Source: Verrucomicrobiia bacterium
Lineage (GTDB): Bacteria > Verrucomicrobiota > Verrucomicrobiia > Opitutales > Opitutaceae
Assembly (NCBI GenBank): GCA_011525695.1
Contig: WYBX01000041.1
Span: forward strand, 1 to 64,000
DNA length: 64,000 nucleotides
Direction: 5' to 3'
The stretch's first letter is position 1, and each line of letters opens with the position of its first letter. Shown piece after piece: positions 9,667 through 17,094 of this stretch. Both the position numbers and the translations under genes were made by a program. Below the pieces are notes generated by a model. It did no database searches. It was not told where the DNA came from and saw only the letters and a program-made list of their open reading frames with translations.

Positions 9667-10050
9667 CTATCCCCCGCATACCGACCGCACCGCCGTCACC
9701 AGCTGCTCGGCCGTGAAGGGCTTCACGAGCGGCGCCCGGCCGCCCATCTTGACGGCAAGGGCAAGGCCTTCGCTGGCGGAGACCATTTGACCGCCGCCGG
9801 AAATCGGGATGACCGCCGGGGCCGGCTTCATGGTCCGGAGATGCATCAACACTTCAACGCCGTCGCCTTCAGGCATGAGCATGTCCGTGATGACGACGTC
9901 AAACTTTCGGGTCTTCAGGATCCGAATGGCATCCCGGCCGTTCTCCGCGGCTGTCACCTCGAACCCGGCAGTGTCGAGGATCCGCACCATGACCTGGCGC
10001 ATGCCGGGGTCATCGTCCACGACGAGAACGGAAATCTTGGCGGGGTCCAT
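9667..10050 (-). CDS. Receiver-only response regulator
   Basis: The product has 127 residues, a single CheY-like domain with no output domain. The acidic pocket is D12-D14, the phosphoacceptor is D56 (VVITDMLMP), Ser is in PISGGG and Lys in VKPF near the C-terminus. The frame extends upstream to 10314, but the ATG at 10050 sits right before the domain. It is the gene nearest the tRNA end of the element. No kinase gene is adjacent, so its partner is unknown. Confidence 0.85.
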   Translation of the reverse strand: MDPAKISVLVVDDDPGMRQVMVRILDTAGFEVTAAENGRDAIRILKTRKFDVVITDMLMPEGDGVEVLMHLRTMKPAPAVIPISGGGQMVSASEGLALAVKMGGRAPLVKPFTAEQLVTAVRSVCGG

Positions 10051-10156
10051 TTGAGGCAGGATGGCCCGGCCATCGGCTCGATGACAATCGTGCCGACTGC
10101 CGGAAATCCGTAAGGAGTGGCTCGGATGGCGGCGCACGAACGCCAGTGCGGAGACT

Positions 10157-10350
10157 GTGAACCGGGCGACGGAGATTCGGCTCCTGGCGGAGCGGCAGAT
10201 GGGCGAGTTTCTGAAACAGATGCCGAAGAACGTCGGCGCGCACGGCAGCAAGGTCAGCGGTGCCGAGCGGGAACCAGTGAAAGACCCGACGCCCACCCTC
10301 GCCTCCATCGGCATAACGAAGAAGCAGAGCGCGACCGCGCAGAAGCTGGC
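10157..10350 (+). pseudogene. Fragment of a phage/ICE accessory protein
   Basis: About 65 residues (RATEIRLLAERQMGEFLKQMPKN, then ASIGITKKQSATAQKLA) resemble the central part of proteins found on phages and integrative elements, in which an AERRxGELL helix is followed by a DLGITKxQSSxWQKLA segment. Both the usual N-terminal lead-in and the long C-terminus are missing. The frame stays open to 10525 but turns into Arg/Ser/Pro-rich noise after KLAGAPSP. I read it as a remnant. Bases 10351-10659 hold nothing else supportable. Confidence 0.5.
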
Positions 10351-10659
10351 TGGCGCCCCGTCCCCGCCGTGCCGCCTGTTTTACTTCCCGAGGGTCAGGA
10401 CAGCGGACGGCGACGAGGCCCGTAAAAGCCTAAGAAACGCGGGCCGCGGAAGCCGGCCGCGAAGTTGTCACGCGCCACACTGCGCGCCCTCCTTTGGCCG
10501 TTGTGCCCGGTCTTTTCGGTCCTGAGGGGCAGGGCAGCGGGGAGAAAAGATTGATGCCCGCGTACGCCGTGCACGCACTGGCATCGGACGTGATTGCGCT
10601 CCTTGTAAAGGCGCGGTATCGACAGGGGCTAACAAATCTGCGAAGCTCTGGCACCCCGG

Positions 10660-11031
10660 ATGCCCCACATTCTCTTGTTCGATGACAACGAGGAGTTGCG
10701 CCGAAGCCTTGCGCTTGGCTTGGCGACGTTCGGCTTTACCGTGAGTGAAGCGGCGGACCGGGAACATGCGCTCAAGGCCTGCAGTGGCGGGAACGTCGAT
10801 CTTATCATCGCCGAGGTTGTGATGCCGGGCGTTGAGGGCATCGCCACCATACTGGCGCTAATGAAAGGCTTTCCCAGGATCCCCATTATCGCGATGTCGG
10901 GAGCGACGCTCGCGTCAGAGTACCTGGCACTCGCGATGAAGCTCGGCGCTGACCAAACGATAGTGAAGCCATTCACGATGAATGAACTCGTGGCGGTGAT
11001 TCGTCAGGTGCTTCCGAACCCGGACGCTTGA
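10660..11031 (+). CDS. CheY-like receiver protein with Glu at the phosphorylation site
   Basis: The product has 123 residues, a single receiver domain. The pocket D8-D9, the Ser of AMSG and the Lys of IVKPF are kept. The expected phosphoacceptor Asp is Glu52 (IIAEVVMPG). Aspartate-to-glutamate replacement can mimic phosphorylation in some receivers, so this one may be locked active or may be regulated without phosphorylation. It lies within the integrated element, on the strand opposite the phage-like genes. No RBS stands out. Confidence 0.82.
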   Translation: MPHILLFDDNEELRRSLALGLATFGFTVSEAADREHALKACSGGNVDLIIAEVVMPGVEGIATILALMKGFPRIPIIAMSGATLASEYLALAMKLGADQTIVKPFTMNELVAVIRQVLPNPDA

Positions 11032-11034
11032 GAC

Positions 11035-11238
11035 TCACGAGAACTCTTGAATCCGGCGCTCGATGAAGTCCCGCAGCGCCGGGTCGCCAAGATATTGCCG
11101 CTTCCAATCCGTGATGGCGCGAGCGGCAGTCTCGAGGGGCTCCGGGTCATCAATCGCCTCCTGCAGGGTCGTGAGGTAGCCGGCAAACTCACCGCGACGG
11201 CGCCACTCGACCGCCAGCCCGTCATGCCAGACCTTCAC
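11035..11238 (-). CDS. Hypothetical protein, 67 residues
   Basis: GTG-started frame giving a soluble, acidic-basic mixed protein (LTTLQEAIDDPEPLETAARAITDWKRQ region) with a plausible helical pattern. No family is recognised. The same reading frame extends upstream for 17 codons with protein-like sequence until a TGA at 11290-11292, which ends the 41-codon frame starting at 11415. The two may be halves of one former gene. Confidence 0.4.
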   Translation of the reverse strand: MKVWHDGLAVEWRRRGEFAGYLTTLQEAIDDPEPLETAARAITDWKRQYLGDPALRDFIERRIQEFS

Positions 11239-11289
11239 CTCGTCAGCCTCGATGACGTGGCCGTCGAACTCGGTATCGCCGCCGGCCGC

Positions 11290-11415
11290 TCACCAGAACC
11301 ACCGCCGTTGCTCCAGACGGCGCATGAGTCCGACCGGTATCGGCACGGCCCCCAGGGCTGGCGTCATGGCGGCGCCGGCTTGGACGAGTTTCGAGACGGC
11401 TAATTCAGGGGTCAT
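11290..11415 (-). CDS. Possible small protein, 41 residues
   Basis: ATG at 11415, stop TGA at 11290. It begins MTPELAVSKLVQAGAAMTPA and ends RRWFW. It is in the same frame as the 67-residue frame downstream. No homology is recognised. It is either a tiny gene or the 5' part of a gene broken by the TGA. Confidence 0.3.
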   Translation of the reverse strand: MTPELAVSKLVQAGAAMTPALGAVPIPVGLMRRLEQRRWFW

Positions 11416-11606
11416 CAAAGAAACGCGGGCCGTGAGGGTGTCAGCCTGGCGAGCCGGCTACCCGGGGCAATGCCGTTGCGCCCTCGATGGTTTAGCTTGT
11501 TCAAGCATACGCGAAACGCTTCACTTTCCGCGCCAAGACGGATCATCCTGCCGTTCATCCGCATTTTGGCTTTTGGTTATCCCTCTCAGTTTGTTCCGGT
11601 TTCCCC

Positions 11607-12248
11607 ATGAAAAAAACACTGATCCGATACCTCGTGGCAGCGTGTCTCGTTGCTGCCCTGTCCGCATGCACATACACCGGCTCCGTTCGGTCAAACATCG
11701 CTCCCATGGCAGCCACTGGCCGCACGTTCAAAGGGAACGTGGCGATGATGATTGACCAAGATGTGACATCGGCAGAAGTCACAACGAGCGTCGGAGCGCA
11801 TACGGTGAAGGTGAGCGCCGGCAGTGCATTGAATTCTGCTATTGTAGAAGCTGCACGCGTCGTTTTTCCAAGCGTTGCAACGCAAGCGACACCACCAAGT
11901 CCGGGCACGTATGAGGTACTTCTACGCGCCCGTCTTCAACACATAGCTGCGAATGCCACAATCGAGCCGGGGTTTTGGACCGCTCGCGCAAACATCACGG
12001 CGCAAGCATCCATTGTGATAGAAATGCTACGTAACGACGGATCCATGGCTCACCGGCAAATCGTCACTGGGACAGGACTTGATAATCGGCCGGTTGGTTC
12101 TCCTGAGAAGGTGAAAGAAGGCGTCGAAACTGCCTTGGAACGAGCTATTCAGCAGATCGCTGACGGCACGGCAGGCGTATTCATGACCGGGCTTACCGAC
12201 GCTACGCGGGAGCAGGCTGCAACAGCAACGTCCTTGGGAAGTCGCTAG
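11607..12248 (+). CDS. Putative lipoprotein
   Basis: The product has 213 residues with a lipoprotein signal: MKK, hydrophobic core, lipobox LSAC with Cys at about 21. The mature part has a repeated Ala/Thr/Val pattern and no recognised domain. It is on the plus strand, opposite the phage-like genes, and its base composition looks less GC-rich than its neighbours, so it may be recently acquired cargo. Its 3' end overlaps the convergent HTH gene by 47 nt. Expected location is the inner or outer membrane facing the periplasm. Confidence 0.7.
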   Translation: MKKTLIRYLVAACLVAALSACTYTGSVRSNIAPMAATGRTFKGNVAMMIDQDVTSAEVTTSVGAHTVKVSAGSALNSAIVEAARVVFPSVATQATPPSPGTYEVLLRARLQHIAANATIEPGFWTARANITAQASIVIEMLRNDGSMAHRQIVTGTGLDNRPVGSPEKVKEGVETALERAIQQIADGTAGVFMTGLTDATREQAATATSLGSR

Positions 12249-12561
12249 AAGCTGAGTTCACGAGCCCGAAAAGTTCATCCCGCGTGCTGGTGTAGGTCTT
12301 GCGGGCCTCGCGCTCCATCGCCGCTTTCAGCGAGCGCAGGGAATACCGGCCGCGGTCGCAGGGGCGCACTTGATGCTTCGCCCGCCAGCGCAAGAATGCC
12401 TTCTTTGGATGGGACAGCCCATCCTTGCCGACGAAAGCAATCGCTTCCCGAAGGGTCAGCACGTCGCGCGCCGGCGGAGTCGCCTCGCGCATGAGAGCGA
12501 CGACGGCCGCGGCGATTGCGTTAACGTCCTCATCTGACAGCGTTCTCGGCATGCCCGGCAT
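12202..12561 (-). CDS. HTH/excisionase-like small protein
   Basis: The product has 119 residues from the ATG at 12561 (a second ATG is 9 bp downstream). The centre (DVLTLREAIAFVGKDGLSHPKKAFLRWRAKHQV followed by RYSLRSLKAAMERE) has the layout of a winged-helix DNA-binding module of the excisionase type: a helix, a W-containing recognition region, then a basic helix. It is the last minus-strand gene in the element's main transcription unit and is separated from the ART-like gene by a terminator. Its role is unknown. Confidence 0.55.
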   Translation of the reverse strand: MPGMPRTLSDEDVNAIAAAVVALMREATPPARDVLTLREAIAFVGKDGLSHPKKAFLRWRAKHQVRPCDRGRYSLRSLKAAMEREARKTYTSTRDELFGLVNSASSDFPRTLLLQPAPA

Positions 12562-12589
12562 CCTGCCGCGTCGGCTGCATTCAGCCAAC

Positions 12590-12617
12590 AAAAAGCCCGC
12601 CCCGGGTGAGGGGCGGG
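12590..12617 (-). terminator. Intrinsic terminator after the ART-like gene
   Basis: On the minus strand: 8-bp GC stem CCCGCCCC/GGGGCGGG with a 6-nt loop, then a C and five T residues. It ends transcription of the minus-strand gene whose stop is at 12644. Confidence 0.85.
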
Positions 12618-12643
12618 TCGATTCAGTTGCCGAAACGGTGACG

Positions 12644-13279
12644 TTACCGGATCTTCGTGCGCCTGATGTTTTGCACCTTATCGGGATGCACAATCACCTC
12701 CTCTTCCTCCCTTTCGTTGAGGTAGCAGAGGACATCCGCTTTCGCCACCGCCCCCTTGAATACCACGCCGCGCCCTTTCTTCCATACTCCACCGGTCACC
12801 AGGTTCATCCGGCCAACGCCGCGTCTCTGTGCGAACCATGCCGCCTTTTCGCGCGATAATGTCCACGAAAACCCAAGCCGATGTTTAGCGTCCTGCTGGC
12901 CGCGGTAAACCGCGATTGCGTCCGGCAGCGCATCGAATGTCGCTCGCTCTTTGGCGTTCATCATGGTGACCGCCCCGGCCGCGGGCCGAGTGGCGAAAAG
13001 CAGTCGCTTCCATGTGGCGAAATTGGACAAAGCAAACTCGTTCGAAATCCAAGTGTCCGCCAGATGCTCCCAGTATTCCGCGTCGGTCATTCGGGGTTGG
13101 ATTGCTAAGAAGTGCGGCAGCCTTTCCGCGCTACCGAAAGTCCCGAGGTATGCCCCCCAGTCTCGATTGGCGAGGGCATCGTCACGGATCACCGCCATCT
13201 GCGCTTCGCCAGCCTCAATCATGGCGCGCGATGCATGGTCCAACTTCTCCCATGCGCCGGGAATGTCTCGAATATGCAT
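12644..13279 (-). CDS. Putative ADP-ribosyltransferase-like phage protein
   Basis: The product has 211 residues from the ATG at 13279. The C-terminal half carries three elements in the order of R-S-E ADP-ribosyltransferases: AVYRGQ with Arg126, GFSWTLSREKAAWFA with Ser138, and an acidic run E191-E194 followed by VIVHP. The N-terminal 100 residues are helical and unassigned. Proteins with this C-terminal pattern (YRG, SWT, WFA, ExEVI) occur in phages and may modify host proteins. The call rests on motif order only; the NAD-binding fold was not modelled. The next minus-strand gene upstream ends 43 bp away, and a terminator follows this gene. Confidence 0.55.
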   Translation of the reverse strand: MHIRDIPGAWEKLDHASRAMIEAGEAQMAVIRDDALANRDWGAYLGTFGSAERLPHFLAIQPRMTDAEYWEHLADTWISNEFALSNFATWKRLLFATRPAAGAVTMMNAKERATFDALPDAIAVYRGQQDAKHRLGFSWTLSREKAAWFAQRRGVGRMNLVTGGVWKKGRGVVFKGAVAKADVLCYLNEREEEEVIVHPDKVQNIRRTKIR

Positions 13280-13322
13280 TGTGAAAGTTGCCCCGCCAGC
13301 GAACCGGCGGGGCGGTGGATTG

Positions 13323-13673
13323 CTACTCGGCGACCGCTGCAATCGCCTCTTGGTCCGCGGCCGCAAGGTCGGCTTCGTCGGCTTCGATGTCCAAAATCCC
13401 GATTTCGTGGTCCGGATCCTCGCCATGCCTGAGCAATTCACGATAGACCGGCGCCAGCTTGAGTACCGCGAGCGATGCTCCGTCTAGTTCCGGTTCAAGT
13501 TCCCCGGCAAGCCGCACCGCTGCCCGCAATGTCGCGAGCGTGCGGGGCCTGCATCCGTACTCAAGCCCCGGGATATCATCGAACCAAGTTTCGACGGCCA
13601 TCATCAGATAATGGATCTGAGTTGGGTCCAAATCGAAGACGACGCGGACGCGTTCATCGGTGCGCTTAGGCAT
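13323..13673 (-). CDS. Hypothetical phage-element protein, 116 residues
   Basis: ATG at 13673 preceded by a strong AAGGAGGTG. The segment VVFDLDPTQIHYLMMAVETWFDDIPG is followed by a helical region and then LAPVYRELLRHGEDPD, with an acidic tail. The APVYR-x-L...GxDPD signature recurs in the gene at 13997-14431, so the two are paralogues. No known family or function. Its start overlaps the end of the upstream gene. Confidence 0.65.
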   Translation of the reverse strand: MPKRTDERVRVVFDLDPTQIHYLMMAVETWFDDIPGLEYGCRPRTLATLRAAVRLAGELEPELDGASLAVLKLAPVYRELLRHGEDPDHEIGILDIEADEADLAAADQEAIAAVAE

Positions 13674-14004
13674 GGGGCACCTCCTTTTCATTTTCACGCC
13701 ACCATCCCTTTGCTTTGGCTTCACTCGTACCTGCAAACCAACGCGGGATCTTCATGTTTTGCTCAATGAACCATTCGTGAAGGAGCTCGAGTTCCTCGAT
13801 GACAACCAAGGCAACCCCCTGAGCTTTGGCTAAGCTCCAGGTAGCCTTGATATCCCGACGCCAATAGTATGCCGCCGGCCGGTGTTGGGGGAGTTCGGGC
13901 GGAGGAGCATCGGGGCATTCAACAGGCGACCGACGACAGGCACCGGGTAAGGTAATCACGTTCGATTCCACGGTCTCCGCCTGTCCATCGCTGTGCTTAG
14001 GCAT
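13666..14004 (-). CDS. Hypothetical phage-element protein, 112 residues
   Basis: ATG at 14004 preceded by a strong GGAGGTG. The first 50 residues are Pro/Ser-rich and probably disordered; the rest is helical with Trp-rich ends (AAYYWRRDIKATWSLAKA, then WFAGTSEAKAKGWWREN). It overlaps the gene on either side by 8 nt, so the three genes form a coupled block. It starts MPKHSDGQAETVE; the 116-residue neighbour begins MPKRTDERV. Confidence 0.6.
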   Translation of the reverse strand: MPKHSDGQAETVESNVITLPGACRRSPVECPDAPPPELPQHRPAAYYWRRDIKATWSLAKAQGVALVVIEELELLHEWFIEQNMKIPRWFAGTSEAKAKGWWRENEKEVPHA

Positions 14005-14431
14005 TTTGCACCTCCTTCTCCTTGTGGCCGCCACGCCCAGCGACTGCCCGGCGAGCCTCCCGCAGTGCGGCGGCAAATTCGTCAACATTATCCGTCACTG
14101 CCGTATAGTGACCGCCGTCAGGATCTCCGCCAGCCGCCGCCCACTTGTCGAACAGTTGCCGATAGACCGGCGCCATCCGCACAATCTCGAACGCGAATGC
14201 ATTATCTTTGCTGGCGCTCCACCGGTTGGCGGCGGCTTCAATTTCAGTGACAAGCCGCGGAAGCGAGCGCGGTTGGCCATGAGTTTCATGAAAACTCGAC
14301 TCGAACATTCCGAGCAGGATTCCAAGCTGCTCGTGGTCGAGGTTGAGGGTTACACTAACGGTAGCCGGCTGGGCGGCGGTGCTGTTCGCGCTGACGCGTT
14401 CCACTGCCTTCTTGCGGGACTGCTTTTTCAT
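13997..14431 (-). CDS. Hypothetical phage-element protein, 144 residues
   Basis: Starts at the ATG at 14431 with a basic N-terminus (MKKQSRKKAVERV). The core has LNLDHEQLGILLGMFESSFHETHG, then MAPVYRQLFDKWAAAGGDPDGG, the same framework as the 116-residue paralogue in this block. The C-terminus is basic. No function is recognised. Bases 14432-14679 upstream contain no supportable gene and probably hold the promoter of the block. Confidence 0.6.
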   Translation of the reverse strand: MKKQSRKKAVERVSANSTAAQPATVSVTLNLDHEQLGILLGMFESSFHETHGQPRSLPRLVTEIEAAANRWSASKDNAFAFEIVRMAPVYRQLFDKWAAAGGDPDGGHYTAVTDNVDEFAAALREARRAVAGRGGHKEKEVQNA

Positions 14432-14679
14432 GGTCGGGGGACTCCAAACAAAAGCCGCGCACCCTACCGGCGGGCTCAGAATTGGGCAGCAAGTGCCCTC
14501 CCGCTTTCGGATGCGCGGCCAATTGGTTGTCTTGCTCACTCGGCTTCTGAGGGCCGATGAACCACAGGTTCATGCCGGCAAACTGCCTGCGGCTGCGCAG
14601 GATGCAAGCAAAGACGCTGGCGAGGGTCAGGACAGCGGCAGATGGCCCGGCCCCGTTAAATCGCATTCTCGGCGCGCGG

Positions 14680-14892
14680 CTACTTCCTGCGCAGCTGCTC
14701 CATCAGCAGATCCGCAATGCCTGCCAGAAGGCGCATCGATTGGTGAACCGCGAGCGGGAGAAAGGACACGATTCCACTGGTGACCAGGCCGAACGCCATC
14801 GCTTGCCCTGGCGCTGCAACATCGGCAAACGGCACGCCGGCCAGCGCCGAGATGGCCGCAACGAACGCCAGCGCGTATCCCGGAGCACGCAT
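14680..14892 (-). CDS. Probable holin-like small membrane protein
   Basis: The product has 70 residues. Two hydrophobic segments (about 6-30 and 33-52) are followed by a short tail ending LLRRK-like in RRK. Size, two helices and the basic C-terminus fit small phage holins. Its position directly after the tape measure gene (27 bp gap) is also typical of the tail/lysis boundary. No endolysin is recognised nearby, so a different role is possible. Confidence 0.5.
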   Translation of the reverse strand: MRAPGYALAFVAAISALAGVPFADVAAPGQAMAFGLVTSGIVSFLPLAVHQSMRLLAGIADLLMEQLRRK

Positions 14893-14919
14893 TGCCGTGT
14901 AACAGGACTGCGCCCGCCC

Positions 14920-16488
14920 CTATTTTCTCCGCCTCTGCGCGTCCCGGAGTGCTGAAATCGTCCGTTGCTCCTGCGCCTGCAGGACTGGCAGGAGCTCGGC
15001 ATGGGTCACGCCGGCCGTGATGTTGTAGGTGAAGGAATAGGAGTCGCCTCCGCCGCCACTGTCGGAGAGTCCACGGCTGGCGCCGACCGGCATGACCGTT
15101 CCGCCGACATTCGGCCGGAAGAACTCCTGACCGTCTTCGTTCACCCGGTACGTGTAACCGGCATCAACGGCGCCGCCGCGGGCCTTTCCGCCGCCGAAGA
15201 GCGACGGCAGCATCGACCATCCCTTGGTCCCGCCAAAGATGCCATTCAGGATCGGATTCACGATGGCGAGTTGCAACGCCATCCGGGCAATGTCGCTCAC
15301 GAGTCCATTGATGACGTCGGACAGTTCGCCGCCGCCGAGAACTGCATCCTCGAACGCGGAGCCCATCATGAAGCCGACCATCTGCGCGGAATTGCCGAGG
15401 TCCTCCATGCTGTTCCCGGTCATCCGCGAGCGCGCATCGATTTCGGAAAAGAAATCCTCGAGCTTCGCGTCAACCATCGCGGTCTTGATGCGTTCGACGT
15501 TCGCGGCCACCTCTTCCGGAGAGAGAAGCGCCATGACCCGGTAAAGGTTCTCCATCTCGAGTTGATATTGCCGCGCCGGGTCGACTGCCTGGCGGAATGC
15601 CTCGGCGAGCGTCTCATTCTCCTTCCGCGTCCGCTCGGTCTCGACATTAGCGTCCCGCTGCGTCTTTACCATCTCATCGAATGCCTGCTCCTGCTGGCGA
15701 ATGCCTTCGGCGAGTGCTTTGATGCCGGTGTCCTGCGTCTTCCGAGCTTCCGCGATACGTCCTGCGAAGAACTTTTCACCGGCCGCAATCATCGCGGCCT
15801 GTCCCTGATCTTCCGTGAGCCCTAGATTTGCGGGCCCCATCGCCACCAGCTTATTGATCTTTTCGATTTCGTCGTAGTACGCCTCGACGTCATCCTTTGC
15901 CTGCTTGAACGGTTCGCTGAGCGACTTGGCCAGTTTATCTTTTTCGAGGTAAAGCGTTTTCAGTTCCTCGATGATCTTCGTTACCTCCAAAGCCTCTTTT
16001 TCAGTATGCGGGCGGGGCACTTCGCGTTCCGGATTCGACGAACCGACAGCATAGATCTTATCAAAGCGCTGAGCCTGCGCCGCGGCAAGTTCGCGCGTTT
16101 TCCTTTCGATGTCGGATTCGAGGGTCAAAACCTTCTGGGAATCGGACTGACGCAGGGCGATGATTTGCCGGGTGATTTCAAGCTGCTTCGCTGTAGATTG
16201 TTCAATCTGCTTTGCTATATCTGCCGCTCGTTCGAAATGTTTGACGAGCATGTCCGCGGCCGTCTGTGCGGCGGCAAAGCCGCTGCCCAATCCGAGCCCT
16301 TGAAGGATGCTCGTTCCTACGCCGGCCATCGAGAACCGTTTGCCAACCGACTTGGCGAGCTTGTCGACTTGCCCGTCAATGCTTGCGGTCGTGCGGCGCG
16401 CCGCGTTATCCGCGCGCCTGAATTCGTTGATGAACTGCTCCGCATCCGCAATGACCTTCGCCGAGACGGGAGGAAGTGATTTCGCCAT
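14920..16488 (-). CDS. Phage tail tape measure protein
   Basis: The product has 522 residues. A long N-terminal and central coiled-coil region (about 90-340) is followed by hydrophobic stretches (FEDAVLGGG, IARMALQLAIVNPILNGIFGG at about 380-425), then GGGKARGGAVDAGYTYRVNEDGQEFFRP. That last segment is the typical C-terminal mark of lambda-like tape measure proteins. Tape length sets tail length; 522 residues is short for a siphophage. It follows the chaperone gene by 3 bp. The rest of the tail module is missing from the element. Confidence 0.8.
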   Translation of the reverse strand: MAKSLPPVSAKVIADAEQFINEFRRADNAARRTTASIDGQVDKLAKSVGKRFSMAGVGTSILQGLGLGSGFAAAQTAADMLVKHFERAADIAKQIEQSTAKQLEITRQIIALRQSDSQKVLTLESDIERKTRELAAAQAQRFDKIYAVGSSNPEREVPRPHTEKEALEVTKIIEELKTLYLEKDKLAKSLSEPFKQAKDDVEAYYDEIEKINKLVAMGPANLGLTEDQGQAAMIAAGEKFFAGRIAEARKTQDTGIKALAEGIRQQEQAFDEMVKTQRDANVETERTRKENETLAEAFRQAVDPARQYQLEMENLYRVMALLSPEEVAANVERIKTAMVDAKLEDFFSEIDARSRMTGNSMEDLGNSAQMVGFMMGSAFEDAVLGGGELSDVINGLVSDIARMALQLAIVNPILNGIFGGTKGWSMLPSLFGGGKARGGAVDAGYTYRVNEDGQEFFRPNVGGTVMPVGASRGLSDSGGGGDSYSFTYNITAGVTHAELLPVLQAQEQRTISALRDAQRRRK

Positions 16489-16491
16489 GAC

Positions 16492-16869
16492 TTAATTCGA
16501 TTGGTTGACAGTGATCTTGGAAACGAGCTTCGCCGCCTCGAGTAGCTTGCTGGTCTCCGACGAAAAACGCCGGCAGCCGGCCGTCACCTGGGCGAGCGCC
16601 TCCGGCCTGATGCAGCGTTCCACCATATCGGCGCTGATGGGGTCGCCGTTCTCGGCAGCAAGGATGCTGACAAGTACGGCGAGCGCATGAAGCGTTGGTA
16701 ACGGGGATGGCTCATCGAGGGACCTTCCTGTCGCTGCCTTGAACTTTTCGCAGGCACGGAAATTGATGCGAAGCATCCGGAGCCGGTCGAGATGGACAGG
16801 GAACTCGACGCCCTCCCAGTCGAAGGGCAGGGGCAAGAGGCTTGCCGGCTTGAGAATCGTCCCAGCCAT
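16492..16869 (-). CDS. Phage tail assembly chaperone-like protein
   Basis: The product has 125 residues. The VEFPVHLDRLRMLRINFRACEKFKAATGRSL segment resembles the first part of tail assembly chaperones, which begin with a beta-rich lead followed by an FEEATGK-like helix. Its position immediately before the tape measure gene fits. The start codon shares bases with the preceding stop (ATGA). A programmed frameshift product, usual for such chaperones, was not identified. Confidence 0.6.
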   Translation of the reverse strand: MAGTILKPASLLPLPFDWEGVEFPVHLDRLRMLRINFRACEKFKAATGRSLDEPSPLPTLHALAVLVSILAAENGDPISADMVERCIRPEALAQVTAGCRRFSSETSKLLEAAKLVSKITVNQSN

Positions 16870-17093
16870 CAGCGGTAATTGACTCCCGGCTGGCCTCGAT
16901 TCGGGGTCCGCGCCGGATCCTCGGAGAGCGAACGCGCGGCGAGAATCACCATATCGGCGCGGAAGAGGACATTCCCCCCGGCATCCGTGCCGGACGGCTG
17001 GCATGTCCGCTGCGCATGGGCGATTGCTTCCGCGCGAAGTTCCGGATGCTCCCGGGCGATTTGTTCGAGGGTCAGGTGTCTTGGGTTGCTCAT
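16869..17093 (-). CDS. Hypothetical protein, 74 residues
   Basis: Starts MSNPRHLTLEQIAREHPELRAEAIAHAQ from the ATG at 17093, 1 bp after the prohead protease stop. A single amphipathic helical region is followed by VLFRADMVILAARSL. No family recognised. Tight coupling to protease and chaperone suggests a virion- or assembly-related role. Confidence 0.6.
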   Translation of the reverse strand: MSNPRHLTLEQIAREHPELRAEAIAHAQRTCQPSGTDAGGNVLFRADMVILAARSLSEDPARTPNRGQPGVNYR

Positions 17094-17094
17094 T

